A DNA stretch of 20,043 nucleotides, taken from an uncultured Bacteroidota bacterium (GTDB taxonomy: Bacteria > Bacteroidota > Bacteroidia > Flavobacteriales > Flavobacteriaceae). This document shows, in pieces, positions 1 to 8,502 of the stretch. The notes beneath the pieces are model-generated. The model saw only the letters and a list, made by a program, of their open reading frames with translations. It did no database searches and was not told where the DNA came from. A program made the translations under genes and the position numbers. Numbering within the stretch: the first letter of the stretch is position 1; each line of letters starts with the position of its first letter. Location of the stretch: the NCBI GenBank assembly GCA_902610105.1, contig CACLUN010000014.1, positions 1 through 20,043 of the forward strand, in the 5' to 3' direction.

Positions 1-2220
1 GAGATCAGTGAAAAATCTAATTCAAAACAAGTCTTATCAAGACTATTAACAAAAATTAAGATTAAACCAGTATTAACAGCCCACCCAACTCAATTTTATC
101 CCGGCTCAGTACTAGGAATTATAACTGATTTATCAAAGGCTATTAACAACAATAATTTAATTGAGATAAAAGCTTTATTGGCGCAACTTGGAAAAACACC
201 TTTTTTTAAGAAAATTAAACCCACTCCATATGACGAGGCAGTTAGTTTAACTTGGTATTTAGAAAATATATTTTATAATTCTATTTCTAATATTCAGAAG
301 TATATTAAATCTAACATTACTGATAAAAATTTTGTTAACCATGACTTAATTTCCCTTGGCTTTTGGCCTGGTGGAGATAGAGACGGTAACCCTTTTGTAA
401 CTAATGCAATAACAATTAAATCAGCATATAAGTTACGTAGTGATATTCTTAAAAATTATTACAGAGATGTAAGAAAATTACGTAGGAGATTGACTTTTAA
501 GAAGATTGAAGAAATTATTATTGACATTGAAAATAGATTATACAAAAGCATGACTAGGGATAGAGTAAAACCTAGTATTTCATTAGATGAATTAAAAGAA
601 AAATTAAGATATGTTAAAAATCAGATTGTAAAAAAACACGAATCTTTATACGTTGATGAAGTACAAGATCTGATTGATAAAATAGATATTTTTGGCTACC
701 ACTTTGCCTCTCTTGATATAAGACAGGACTCGAGTATTCATGATAAAGTATTCTATAAGGTTCTAACTTTGATTTTTGATAGGAATATTGCTAATAAATA
801 CAAATTAATGAATGATGATGAAAAAATTAGTTTCATATCAAAAGTAAATTTTGCAAATAAAAAAACTTTATACTCCGACAAAGATCTGACCAATACTTTA
901 GGTTCGATTGAAGCAATGAAATTAATACAAAAATCTAACGGACAAGCCGGATCCCACAGATATATAATTAGTCATAATCAGTCACCATTAAATATCCTAG
1001 AAGTGTTTAATATGTTCTTATTCACAGGATGGACAAAACCCACAGTAGATATTGTACCTTTGTTTGAGACTATTGATGATTTGAAAATTTCTGAATCTGT
1101 CATGGACAAGGTCTACAAAAATAAATTATATCAAAATCATTTAAAAAGAAGAAATAATAAACAAATTATTATGCTTGGTTTCTCTGATGGCACAAAAGAT
1201 GGGGGCTATTTCACAGCAAATTGGAGCATTTTAAAGGCAAAAGAAGGGCTTATTCGTGTATCAAAAAAACATGGTATTGAAGTTAAGTTTTTTGATGGTA
1301 GGGGAGGTCCACCAGCAAGAGGAGGAGGGAATACTCATCAATTTTACAGCTCAATGGCTGGAATTATTGATACCAAGGTTATTCAGTTAACAATTCAAGG
1401 TCAAACAATAAGTTCAAATTTTGGTACTGTTGATTCTTGTCAATATAATCTAGAGCAATTGATAAGTTCTGCTGCTAAAAAATTAGATTTAAAGCACTTG
1501 GAAGCAAATTTAAGTGATGAAAACAGAAAAACTATGGATATGCTATCAGAGCTGAGTTTTAAGGCTTATGTAGATTTTAAAAATCATCCAAAGTTTTTAG
1601 GATATTTAGAAAAAATGAGTACTATCAAATATTATTCTAAAACTAATATAGGAAGTCGTCCATCTAAAAGACAAACTGAATCTGACAGTTTTAATATTGA
1701 TAATTTAAGGGCAATTCCATTTGTGGGAGGCTGGAGCCAACTAAAACAGAATGTACCTGGATTTTTTGGCTTGGGTACGGCCTTGAATTATTTTAATGTA
1801 AATAATGAGTTTGATAAAATTGAGAAGCTTTATGATGAAGTTCCATTTTTTAGGACCTTAATTTCAAATTCAATGATGAGCTTAAAAAAATCATTTTTTG
1901 ATTTGACCAGATACCTGAAAGATGATAAAGATTTTTCAAAATTTTGGAAATTAATTTTACATGAGTTTAAACTTTCGAAGGAAATGGTTTTGAAAGTTAC
2001 TAAATACAAAGAATTAATGGAAAATGAGCCTGCCAATAAAGCATCAATAGAAAAAAGAGAAGAGATTATTTTACCGTTATTTACATTACAGCAATATGCC
2101 ATTCAAAAAATCAATCTGCAAAGATCAAATGAAGAAGAGTTTAATGATAAGAAAGTGTTTGAAAAAATTATAACCAGAACTTTATTTGGAAATATTAATG
2201 CTAGTAGAAATTCTGCCTAG
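1..2220 (+). CDS. ppc: Phosphoenolpyruvate carboxylase, 5' end cut by window edge
   Basis: Makes oxaloacetate from PEP and bicarbonate in the cytosol, refilling the TCA cycle. The frame is open from base 1, giving 739 visible residues. The family usually has about 850-900, so roughly 120 N-terminal residues lie outside. Visible landmarks in order: the catalytic-histidine motif VLTAHPTQ (His near visible residue 28; E. coli has TAHPTE), GGDRDGNP, LDIRQDSS, PLFETIDDL, the GFSDGTKDGG loop, the glycine-rich FDGRGGPPARGGG loop, and RAIPFVGGW near the C-terminus. The protein ends in SRNSA rather than the RNTG of E. coli. The GGPPARGGGNTHQF form differs from the E. coli loop and I believe it is typical of Bacteroidota. 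An internal TTG at 178 is not the start, because the conserved histidine motif lies upstream. The stop codon shares the palindrome CTAG with the convergent aroB. Confidence 0.96.
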   Translation, partial: EISEKSNSKQVLSRLLTKIKIKPVLTAHPTQFYPGSVLGIITDLSKAINNNNLIEIKALLAQLGKTPFFKKIKPTPYDEAVSLTWYLENIFYNSISNIQKYIKSNITDKNFVNHDLISLGFWPGGDRDGNPFVTNAITIKSAYKLRSDILKNYYRDVRKLRRRLTFKKIEEIIIDIENRLYKSMTRDRVKPSISLDELKEKLRYVKNQIVKKHESLYVDEVQDLIDKIDIFGYHFASLDIRQDSSIHDKVFYKVLTLIFDRNIANKYKLMNDDEKISFISKVNFANKKTLYSDKDLTNTLGSIEAMKLIQKSNGQAGSHRYIISHNQSPLNILEVFNMFLFTGWTKPTVDIVPLFETIDDLKISESVMDKVYKNKLYQNHLKRRNNKQIIMLGFSDGTKDGGYFTANWSILKAKEGLIRVSKKHGIEVKFFDGRGGPPARGGGNTHQFYSSMAGIIDTKVIQLTIQGQTISSNFGTVDSCQYNLEQLISSAAKKLDLKHLEANLSDENRKTMDMLSELSFKAYVDFKNHPKFLGYLEKMSTIKYYSKTNIGSRPSKRQTESDSFNIDNLRAIPFVGGWSQLKQNVPGFFGLGTALNYFNVNNEFDKIEKLYDEVPFFRTLISNSMMSLKKSFFDLTRYLKDDKDFSKFWKLILHEFKLSKEMVLKVTKYKELMENEPANKASIEKREEIILPLFTLQQYAIQKINLQRSNEEEFNDKKVFEKIITRTLFGNINASRNSA

Positions 2221-3263
2221 CTTAAATAGAAATTAAAAGACTCCTTAATTAAATTTTCAGAAACCTCTATATCATTTTTAACAATTCCTAATTCTTTTAA
2301 CAATACAAACTTTAATATACCAGAATGATTTTTTTTATCAAAACTCATTAGCTTAATAATTTCTTCATATTTATCTTGTTGCAGATTTACTTTTGGATAG
2401 ATTTTTAATAAATGATTTTTAATTTTTTTTATTAAATCTACATCAAGGTTTAATATTTTATTTGAAATGTAGGACTCACAAATCATTCCAATAACAATTG
2501 CTTCACCATGCAGTAGTTTATTTTCTTTATTTAAAAAGTAGGTTTCAATTGCGTGACCAATTGTGTGTCCAAAATTCAAATTTTTTCTAATGTTTTTTTC
2601 AAATTTATCATCTGAAACAATTTTATTTTTAATCAGAATAGAATTATTTATAATTTTTTCATCATAATAAATTTGATGCTTTTCTAGAAGTAAATTAAAA
2701 ATTGAACCAGAGATCAGACTGTGCTTAAATATTTCGGCATACCCACTCTTAATTTCTCTTTTACTTAATGTTTCAAGATATTTTTCATCAATTATTACAA
2801 GTTTAGGATCTGCAAATGTTCCAATTTGATTTTTTAAATTATTAAAATTAATCCCAGTTTTGCTTCCAACTGATGCATCAACCATTGATAAGAGAGTTGT
2901 TGGTATGTTTACAAAATCAATACCTCTTTTAAATGTGTTGGCTACAAAACCACCCATATCTGTAATAACCCCTCCTCCAAGATTAATTAAAAGGCTATTT
3001 CTGTCTAAACTCTGAGATGTCATTTCGTTCCAAATAGCAATACTAGTTTCTAGATTTTTAAATTCTTCACCAGAACTGATTTTTATAATGGATATTTCTT
3101 GATTAATTATTTGTTTGAATATATCCAAACAATATTTTTCAGTATTATCATCAACCAGAACCGATACTTTTGAGTATTCATTATTTGTAATAAGTGATTT
3201 TAATAGTAAATAACCTGACTTTCCAAAAGCTATTTGGTATGTGTTTGTATTGATTTCTTTCAC
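2217..3263 (-). CDS. aroB: 3-dehydroquinate synthase
   Basis: Second step of the shikimate pathway: converts DAHP to 3-dehydroquinate using NAD+ and a divalent metal, in the cytosol. The 348 residues match the family length. Seen: the NAD-binding stretch LGGGVITDMGG (about 95-105), the substrate/NAD segment with IPTTLLSMVDASVGSKTG (about 120-137), AEIFKH around Glu177, FGHTIGHAIE (His233 and His237) and LHGEA (His252), which carry the expected metal ligands. The start is a GTG at 3261-3263. The in-frame codons just upstream give no ATG and reach a TAG at 3276-3278, so GTG is the best choice. It is convergent with ppc (4-base overlap) and divergent from proline dehydrogenase across 70 bases. 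Confidence 0.95.
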   Translation of the reverse strand: MKEINTNTYQIAFGKSGYLLLKSLITNNEYSKVSVLVDDNTEKYCLDIFKQIINQEISIIKISSGEEFKNLETSIAIWNEMTSQSLDRNSLLINLGGGVITDMGGFVANTFKRGIDFVNIPTTLLSMVDASVGSKTGINFNNLKNQIGTFADPKLVIIDEKYLETLSKREIKSGYAEIFKHSLISGSIFNLLLEKHQIYYDEKIINNSILIKNKIVSDDKFEKNIRKNLNFGHTIGHAIETYFLNKENKLLHGEAIVIGMICESYISNKILNLDVDLIKKIKNHLLKIYPKVNLQQDKYEEIIKLMSFDKKNHSGILKFVLLKELGIVKNDIEVSENLIKESFNFYLS

Positions 3264-3333
3264 CTTTAAAATTGACTATACAAATTAACAACATTTTAAA
3301 AAAACAACATATATTAGAATAATTATTTGACAA

Positions 3334-4503
3334 ATGAATAAAACTCTTTTTGACAACACTGAGGTTGCATTCAAAATAAAAAAAAATTTTCATTTATATA
3401 ATGCAATTTTTCTTTTCAATATAATTACTAAGAAAATTTTAGTCAAGATTTTAACTAATATGACGCTAATAATGTTAAAATTTAAGTTGCCAATAAAGTG
3501 GATTTTGAAAGTAACTATTTATAAACATTTTTGTGGCGGAATTGATATTTCAGAATGTAAAAAAATAATTTCTGATATGCACAAAATGAACGTGTATTCT
3601 ATACTTGATTATTCAGTTGAAGGTTTAAGTAATGAAACTTCATTTAATAAATCTTGTGAAAAAAAAATTAAAATTATTGATAAAGTTGCAGAAAATAATG
3701 CTGTTCCTTTTGCTGTTTTTAAGCCAACAAGTATAGGTCGATATGGATTATTTAAAGCAGTCAGCGATAAAAAAGAATTGCTGAACGATGAAAAAATTGA
3801 GTGGTCAAATGTTATTAAAAGATTTCATAAAATTTGTAATCATGCACTGTCTAACAAAACAAAAATTTTAATTGATGCAGAGGAGTATGAGGTTCAAAAG
3901 GCTATCGATGATCTCGCGCTTGAAATGATGAAGTCGTATAATAAAGAATATGTTACAGTTTATAATACAATACAACTATATCGTTGGGATAGAGTAGATT
4001 TTTTAAAAAAATTATTTAAAGATTATACAAAATCTAAATTTAGTTTTGGGTTTAAATTAGTTAGAGGAGCATACATGGAAAAGGAAAGGCTTTTAGCTAA
4101 AAAAGGAAATTACAAATCTCCTATATGTTCATCAAAAAATGAAACAGATTTAAATTTTAATAAAACAATTGATCTAATGTTTAGACATATAAAAAAAGTT
4201 AATTTTTTTATAGCAACTCACAATGAGATTTCAAATTATAAGGTTATTGATTTAATGAAGAATAATAAAATTAGAAACAATAGTAATAAGATTTGGTTTG
4301 GTCAGCTCTATGGAATGAGTGACAACATTACGTTTAACTTAGCTAAGAAAGGATATAATGTTGCAAAAATACTTCCTTTTGGACCAGTCGAAAATTTAGT
4401 ACCTTATTTGATAAGAAGGGCACAAGAAAATTCCTCATTTGAAGGTCAATCAAATAGGGAGCTGTCTCTGCTAAAAAAAGAATTACTCAGGAGAAAGTCT
4501 TAA
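3334..4503 (+). CDS. Proline dehydrogenase (PRODH, single-domain)
   Basis: FAD-dependent oxidation of proline to pyrroline-5-carboxylate, feeding electrons to the quinone pool; membrane-associated in other bacteria. The 389-residue length and whole layout match the stand-alone PRODH of Flavobacteria rather than bifunctional PutA. Seen: an N-terminal helical region with HFCGGI (about 65-70), LDYSVEG (about 91-97), PFAVFKPT (about 125-132), VYNTIQLYRWDR, FKLVRGAYMEKE, WFGQLYGMSDN, and the C-terminal substrate-binding YLIRRAQEN (Arg361-Arg362). The ATG start gives the family-typical N-terminus with LFDNTEVAFKIK. The last 21 bases overlap the convergent small membrane protein gene. No pyrroline-5-carboxylate dehydrogenase is in the window. 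Confidence 0.93.
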   Translation: MNKTLFDNTEVAFKIKKNFHLYNAIFLFNIITKKILVKILTNMTLIMLKFKLPIKWILKVTIYKHFCGGIDISECKKIISDMHKMNVYSILDYSVEGLSNETSFNKSCEKKIKIIDKVAENNAVPFAVFKPTSIGRYGLFKAVSDKKELLNDEKIEWSNVIKRFHKICNHALSNKTKILIDAEEYEVQKAIDDLALEMMKSYNKEYVTVYNTIQLYRWDRVDFLKKLFKDYTKSKFSFGFKLVRGAYMEKERLLAKKGNYKSPICSSKNETDLNFNKTIDLMFRHIKKVNFFIATHNEISNYKVIDLMKNNKIRNNSNKIWFGQLYGMSDNITFNLAKKGYNVAKILPFGPVENLVPYLIRRAQENSSFEGQSNRELSLLKKELLRRKS

Positions 4504-4833
4504 ATCAGTATAATAGACTTTAATTTCACAGTTTGTAGCATTAAAATAAAATTTATTAGATCCTTTATTTTGATTTAATAAATATATGTTACAAGAATCT
4601 TCCCCTATAATACTTTTTGAAAATTCAATTTTTGAATTTTTTAAAATATTTATTGTATCATATGATGAAAAAGAATAATCAAAATACCATTCCTTTTTTT
4701 TAAAATCACCAAAAACTCTATCACTCGGAAAATAATTAAATTTAGTATTCTTCTGACGTGTAATGAATATTGTTATCAACAGACCTAGTAAAAAGCCAAA
4801 GAAATAGTAAATCAATCTTTTTCTAAATTTCAC
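4483..4833 (-). CDS. Small single-pass membrane protein, DUF4258-like
   Basis: Function unknown. The 116 residues start with a basic stretch (MKFRKR) and one strong membrane segment at about residues 8-24 (YYFFGFLLGLLITIFI), followed by a soluble part carrying YFPSDRVFGDFKKKEW. From memory this resembles the short DUF4258 proteins encoded next to tsaE in Flavobacteria, which have a similar N-terminal helix and a YFP.RVL motif; I cannot verify the family by search. The start is a GTG at 4831-4833 that overlaps the tsaE stop by 11 bases, so the two are probably translationally coupled and co-transcribed. The 3' end overlaps the convergent proline dehydrogenase gene by 21 bases. Confidence 0.75.
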   Translation of the reverse strand: MKFRKRLIYYFFGFLLGLLITIFITRQKNTKFNYFPSDRVFGDFKKKEWYFDYSFSSYDTINILKNSKIEFSKSIIGEDSCNIYLLNQNKGSNKFYFNATNCEIKVYYTDLRLSPE

Positions 4834-5239
4834 AATTTTTAATTTCTATTGTTCTTTTTTTGCTATGATCAACTTTGATTTTGATGTAACAATATGGGTA
4901 TTCTAAATATTCAATTATTTTTTTTGGCCACTCGACAAAAACCCATGTATTTTCATTTATAATATCAAAAAATCCGATTTCGTTTAAATCTTTAATGTTT
5001 TCAATTCGATATAGGTCTGCGTGATAGATTTTTTCGTTGGTAGATTGATATATATTTACAATTGGAAATGTAGGACTTGTGATATTATCTTTTGATCCAA
5101 TTTTTGTACTAATACTTTTTATCAAAGTTGTTTTTCCTGAACCCAAATCGCCTTCAAATAGTATAGTCTTGGAAACTAGATTCTTAATTATAAAATCTGA
5201 TGCATCATGTATTTCGTCTAAGTGGTATGAAAATATCAT
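4823..5239 (-). CDS. tsaE: tRNA t6A biosynthesis ATPase TsaE
   Basis: Small P-loop ATPase of the TsaB-TsaD-TsaE complex that makes N6-threonylcarbamoyladenosine at position 37 of ANN-decoding tRNAs. Visible family landmarks: Walker A GDLGSGKTT (residues 30-38), SPTFPIVNIY (about 55-64, matching SPT(Y/F)xLV), HADLYRIE (about 73-80, with the conserved Asp), and VFVEWPKK (about 100-107, Walker B-like with Glu103-Trp104). The length of 138 residues is normal. It is the first gene of a short minus-strand unit with the downstream membrane protein (11-base overlap). It is divergent from lpxD across 72 bases. Confidence 0.94.
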   Translation of the reverse strand: MIFSYHLDEIHDASDFIIKNLVSKTILFEGDLGSGKTTLIKSISTKIGSKDNITSPTFPIVNIYQSTNEKIYHADLYRIENIKDLNEIGFFDIINENTWVFVEWPKKIIEYLEYPYCYIKIKVDHSKKRTIEIKNCEI

Positions 5240-5298
5240 TAATATTTATTCAAATACAAAGGAAAGACTTTCCTCAGAAAATAATAAATTAATTTTCA

Positions 5299-5306
5299 TA
5301 TTTTTG
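5299..5306 (+). promoter_or_regulatory. Bacteroidota-type -7 promoter box before lpxD
   Basis: TATTTTTG matches the Bacteroidota sigma-ABfr -7 consensus TAnnTTTG exactly. It ends 5 bases before the lpxD ATG, so transcription would start at or within a base or two of the start codon and give a leaderless or nearly leaderless mRNA. I see no TTG at the expected -33 position (about 5276-5280), which weakens the call. In AT-rich DNA a chance match is possible. Confidence 0.35.
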
Positions 5307-5311
5307 CGCGT

Positions 5312-6334
5312 ATGGAATTAAAGGCATTTGAAGTTGCTAAATTAATTGATGGGGTTGTGGATGGAGATGATAATTCATCAATAAATAAGCTTTCTAAAAT
5401 TGAGAGTGGGGTTAAAAATTCATTATCATTTTTAGGGAATTCCAAATACAACGATTTTTTATATAAATCATCAGCATCGATTGTGATTGTTAGAAAATCA
5501 TTTGAATTAAAACAACCTGTAAAACCAACTTTGATCAGGGTTGAAGATCCGAACCTTGCTTTTTCAGTCCTTCTTGAATATTTTAATCAACAAATTTCTA
5601 AGATTGGGATAGAAAAGGATTCAAGCTTAGGTGAAAATATTAAATATGGAAATGATATTTATATAGGTAAATATTCAATAATTGAAAATAATGTGAATCT
5701 TGGTAATAATGTTAAAATTCACCCCCACGTACATATTGCTGATAATGTAACTGTTGGAGATAATTGTATAATTTATCCAGGTGTAAAAATATACAGAAAT
5801 ACATTGGTTGGTAAAAATTGTATTATTCATTCAGGAACTGTCATTGGTTCGGATGGATTTGGTTTTAACAAAGATTCAAATGGTAATAATTTAAAAGTGA
5901 TACACAATGGAAATGTAATTATTGAAGATGATGTTGAAATTGGTTCTAATTGCACAATTGATAGAGCTACCTTAGGATCAACTATTTTAAGATCTGGAGT
6001 TAAAATTGATAATCTTGTGCAGATAGCACATAATGTGATTGTTGGAAATAATACTTGTATAGCTGCCCAGGTAGGTATTGCTGGATCAACTACTATAGGA
6101 AAAGATTGTTTGATAGGAGGACAAGCAGGTATTGCAGGCCACCTAAAAATTGGTGATAGAGTTCAAATGCAGGCAAAATCTGGTGTGTTAAAAAATATTG
6201 AAGATGATTCTGTAATAATGGGGTATCCTGCTATTAATTATAGGGACTATAATAAGTCCTATATTCATTTTAAAAATTTACCTAAAATCATGAATTTCAT
6301 AAACAAGTTGATGAAAAAAAGTAATGAACAATAA
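5312..6334 (+). CDS. lpxD: UDP-3-O-acylglucosamine N-acyltransferase
   Basis: Third step of lipid A synthesis: N-acylation of UDP-3-O-acyl-glucosamine from an acyl-ACP, cytosolic face of the inner membrane. The 340 residues show the LpxD layout: an N-terminal uridine-binding domain (about 1-100, with LSKIESG and SLSFLGNSKY), then a left-handed beta-helix of isoleucine/valine-rich hexapeptide repeats (about 105-290), and a short C-terminal helix (HFKNLPKIMNFINKLMKK). The catalytic histidine is His240 in QIAHNV. GSDGFGF (about 179-185) and DRATLGST (about 217-224) are also conserved. First gene of the lipid A cluster; it overlaps lpxC-fabZ by 11 bases, which suggests coupled translation. Confidence 0.96.
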   Translation: MELKAFEVAKLIDGVVDGDDNSSINKLSKIESGVKNSLSFLGNSKYNDFLYKSSASIVIVRKSFELKQPVKPTLIRVEDPNLAFSVLLEYFNQQISKIGIEKDSSLGENIKYGNDIYIGKYSIIENNVNLGNNVKIHPHVHIADNVTVGDNCIIYPGVKIYRNTLVGKNCIIHSGTVIGSDGFGFNKDSNGNNLKVIHNGNVIIEDDVEIGSNCTIDRATLGSTILRSGVKIDNLVQIAHNVIVGNNTCIAAQVGIAGSTTIGKDCLIGGQAGIAGHLKIGDRVQMQAKSGVLKNIEDDSVIMGYPAINYRDYNKSYIHFKNLPKIMNFINKLMKKSNEQ

Positions 6335-7712
6335 ACAAACAACCATTAAAAATTCCGTTTCATTAGAAGGTGTTGGAATTCACACTGGAAAAGATGTTAA
6401 ACTCACTTTTCATCCTGCGAAAGAAAATTCAGGATACGTTTTTAGAAGAGTTGATTTGGATGATAAACCTGAAATTGAGGCTCTTGCAAAATATGTTATT
6501 AATACACAAAGAGGCACAACATTAGAAAAAGATGGTGTTAAATTAAAAACCACTGAGCATGTCTTAGCAGCATTGGTAGGCTTGGAGATTGATAATATTG
6601 TTATTGAAATTAATGCTGAAGAACCTCCTATTATGGATGGATCTTCAAAATTCTTTGTTGACGCACTTGAGAAAGCTGGAGTACAAGAACTAATTGGCTT
6701 ACGAAATGAGTATATAGTTAAAGATGTTATTTCGTTCAATGATAATGAGTCAGGCAGTGAAATTACTCTTATTCCATCAGATAGCTACCAGATAACAACG
6801 ATGGTTGATTATGAGACTAAAGTTTTAGGTACTCAAAATGCAAGCCTTACGAAGCTATCTGAGTTTAAGGATGAGTTCTCAAATGCAAGAACATTTAGTT
6901 TTCTTCATGAAATTGAAATGCTTTTAGAAAATGATTTGATAAAAGGTGGAGATCTCAATAATGCTATTGTTTATGTTGACAAGAAGATTTCTAATAACAC
7001 AATGGAAAAGTTAAAAAAAGCTTTTAACAAAGATAAAGTATCAGTTAAATCAAATGGAATTTTAGACAACTTGAATTTACATTATCAAAATGAAGCTGCT
7101 AGACACAAGTTATTAGATGTTCTAGGTGATTTAGCATTAATTGGTAGAAGAATAAAAGGAAAGATTATTGCAAAAAAACCTGGTCATTTCATCAACACTC
7201 AATTTGCTAAAAAAGTAAGTGAAATCATTGAAAAAGAGGAAAGATTAAACATGAAAAAACAAGAATATAATGAAAAGGCCCTAATGGATGCGGAACAAAT
7301 TATGAATATACTGCCACATCGTCCTCCCTTTCTTTTTATAGATAAGATTTTAAAAATTAGTGATAATACTATAACGGGTTTAAAATATGTTTCCCCTGAC
7401 GAGCCTTATTTTAAAGGACACTTCCCGGGCAGACCTGTTATGCCAGGAGTTTTACAGATTGAGGCTATGGCACAGGTTGGTGGTGTTTTGGTTCTTAGCA
7501 CATTCCCAGATCCAGAAAATTATTTAACTTTTTTTGGAAGAATTGAAAATGCTAAATTTAAAAGACCTGTAGAACCAGGAGATACCCTTATATTTGAACT
7601 TGAGTTATTGTCACCAATTAGAAGAGGTTTAAGTCACATGATAGCTAGAGCTTACGTCGATGGGGAATTAACAACAGAAGCTGAAATGAAAGCAAAAATT
7701 GTAAAAAAATAG
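6324..7712 (+). CDS. lpxC-fabZ: Fused LpxC deacetylase / FabZ dehydratase
   Basis: Two enzymes in one 462-residue chain, an arrangement known from Bacteroidota. Residues about 1-300 are LpxC, the zinc UDP-3-O-acyl-GlcNAc deacetylase that commits the cell to lipid A. Seen: GVGIHTGKDV, TTEHVLAAL (Glu78, zinc ligand His79), MDGSS, RHKLLDVLGDLALIG (zinc ligands His261 and Asp265), and KPGHF (His288). Residues about 315-462 are FabZ, the 3-hydroxyacyl-ACP dehydratase of fatty acid elongation. Seen: LPHRPPFLFID (His332), FKGHFPGRPVMPGVLQIEAM (catalytic Glu380), and FKRPVEPGD. All catalytic residues of both halves are intact. Both activities compete for the same hydroxyacyl pool, so fusion ties lipid A and phospholipid synthesis in dosage. 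It overlaps lpxD by 11 bases and ends 4 bases before lpxA. Confidence 0.97.
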   Translation: MNNKQTTIKNSVSLEGVGIHTGKDVKLTFHPAKENSGYVFRRVDLDDKPEIEALAKYVINTQRGTTLEKDGVKLKTTEHVLAALVGLEIDNIVIEINAEEPPIMDGSSKFFVDALEKAGVQELIGLRNEYIVKDVISFNDNESGSEITLIPSDSYQITTMVDYETKVLGTQNASLTKLSEFKDEFSNARTFSFLHEIEMLLENDLIKGGDLNNAIVYVDKKISNNTMEKLKKAFNKDKVSVKSNGILDNLNLHYQNEAARHKLLDVLGDLALIGRRIKGKIIAKKPGHFINTQFAKKVSEIIEKEERLNMKKQEYNEKALMDAEQIMNILPHRPPFLFIDKILKISDNTITGLKYVSPDEPYFKGHFPGRPVMPGVLQIEAMAQVGGVLVLSTFPDPENYLTFFGRIENAKFKRPVEPGDTLIFELELLSPIRRGLSHMIARAYVDGELTTEAEMKAKIVKK

Positions 7713-7716
7713 ATAA

Positions 7717-8499
7717 ATGAATCAACCACTATCATACGTTCATCCTGCCGCTAAAATTGCCAAAACAGTCGTAATTGAACCATTTACAACTATTGGTAAA
7801 GATGTAATAATAGGAGAGGGCACATGGATTGGATCGAATGTTACTATTATGGAAGGTGCTAGAATTGGAAAAAATTGCTCAATATACCCTGGAGCTGTTG
7901 TTTCAGGAGTTCCTCAGGATTTGAAATTTAAGGGAGAAGAAACAACTGCAGAAATTGGAGATAATAGTGTAATTAGAGAATGTGTTACTATCAATAGAGG
8001 AACCAATTGGAGAAAAAAGACTAAAATTGGAAAAAATTGTTTGATTATGGCTTATTCACATATTGCTCATGACTGTAAAGTGGGTGATAACTGTATTTTT
8101 TCAAACAATTCTACTCTTGCAGGTCATGTTACTGTAGGTGATTATGTTACATTAGCTGGTATGGTCGCAGTTCATCAGTTTTGTAATATTGGGAGACATG
8201 CCTTTATTGCTGGTGGATCCCTTGTTAGGAAGGATATACCTCCATTTGTAAAAGCTGCAAGAGAACCTCTTTCATATGTTGGGATTAATTCTGTTGGATT
8301 AAGAAGGAGAGGTTTTAGTTCAGAAAAAATTAGAGAAATTCAAAATATATATAGAATTCTTTACCAAAAGAAATTTAATAATACACAAGCAATTGATATA
8401 ATTGAAGCAGAGGTTGAAGCAACATCTGACAGAGACGAAATATTAGTATTTATTAAAGATTCTCAAAGAGGTATTATGAAAGGATACATTCAAAATTAA
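7717..8499 (+). CDS. lpxA: Acyl-ACP:UDP-N-acetylglucosamine O-acyltransferase
   Basis: First step of lipid A synthesis: transfers a hydroxyacyl chain from ACP to the 3-OH of UDP-GlcNAc. The 260 residues match the family. An N-terminal left-handed beta-helix of hexapeptide repeats runs to about residue 190. The motif SHIAHDCKVGDNC carries the catalytic histidine (His118, corresponding to E. coli His125; His115 corresponds to His122). VAVHQFCNIGRHAFIAGGS and the helical C-terminus beginning NSVGLRRRGFSSEKI are typical. It follows lpxC-fabZ by 4 bases, and the next ORF starts 3 bases after its stop, so lpxD, lpxC-fabZ, lpxA and the following ORF read as one operon. Confidence 0.96.
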   Translation: MNQPLSYVHPAAKIAKTVVIEPFTTIGKDVIIGEGTWIGSNVTIMEGARIGKNCSIYPGAVVSGVPQDLKFKGEETTAEIGDNSVIRECVTINRGTNWRKKTKIGKNCLIMAYSHIAHDCKVGDNCIFSNNSTLAGHVTVGDYVTLAGMVAVHQFCNIGRHAFIAGGSLVRKDIPPFVKAAREPLSYVGINSVGLRRRGFSSEKIREIQNIYRILYQKKFNNTQAIDIIEAEVEATSDRDEILVFIKDSQRGIMKGYIQN

Positions 8500-8502
8500 A
8501 TT

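Noticed and set aside
178..180. TTG as start of PEP carboxylase
   Set aside because: The frame is open from base 1 and the conserved catalytic histidine motif TAHPT lies upstream at about bases 76-93, so the gene is cut by the window edge.
1830..2102. Minus-strand 90-codon frame inside ppc
   Set aside because: It is antisense to the conserved ppc C-terminus and shows no recognisable domain; judged a shadow frame.
3270..3320. aroB promoter: TTG followed 17 bases later by TAATTTG on the minus strand
   Set aside because: The -7 box is one base short of TAnnTTTG and the region is nearly all A+T, so it cannot be told from chance.
3181..3393. Minus-strand 70-codon frame across the aroB/proline dehydrogenase gap
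   Set aside because: It overlaps both real genes in another frame and shows no family features.
6410..6739. Minus-strand 109-codon frame inside lpxC
   Set aside because: It lies opposite conserved LpxC motifs, has Ser/Thr-rich low-information sequence, and no independent support.
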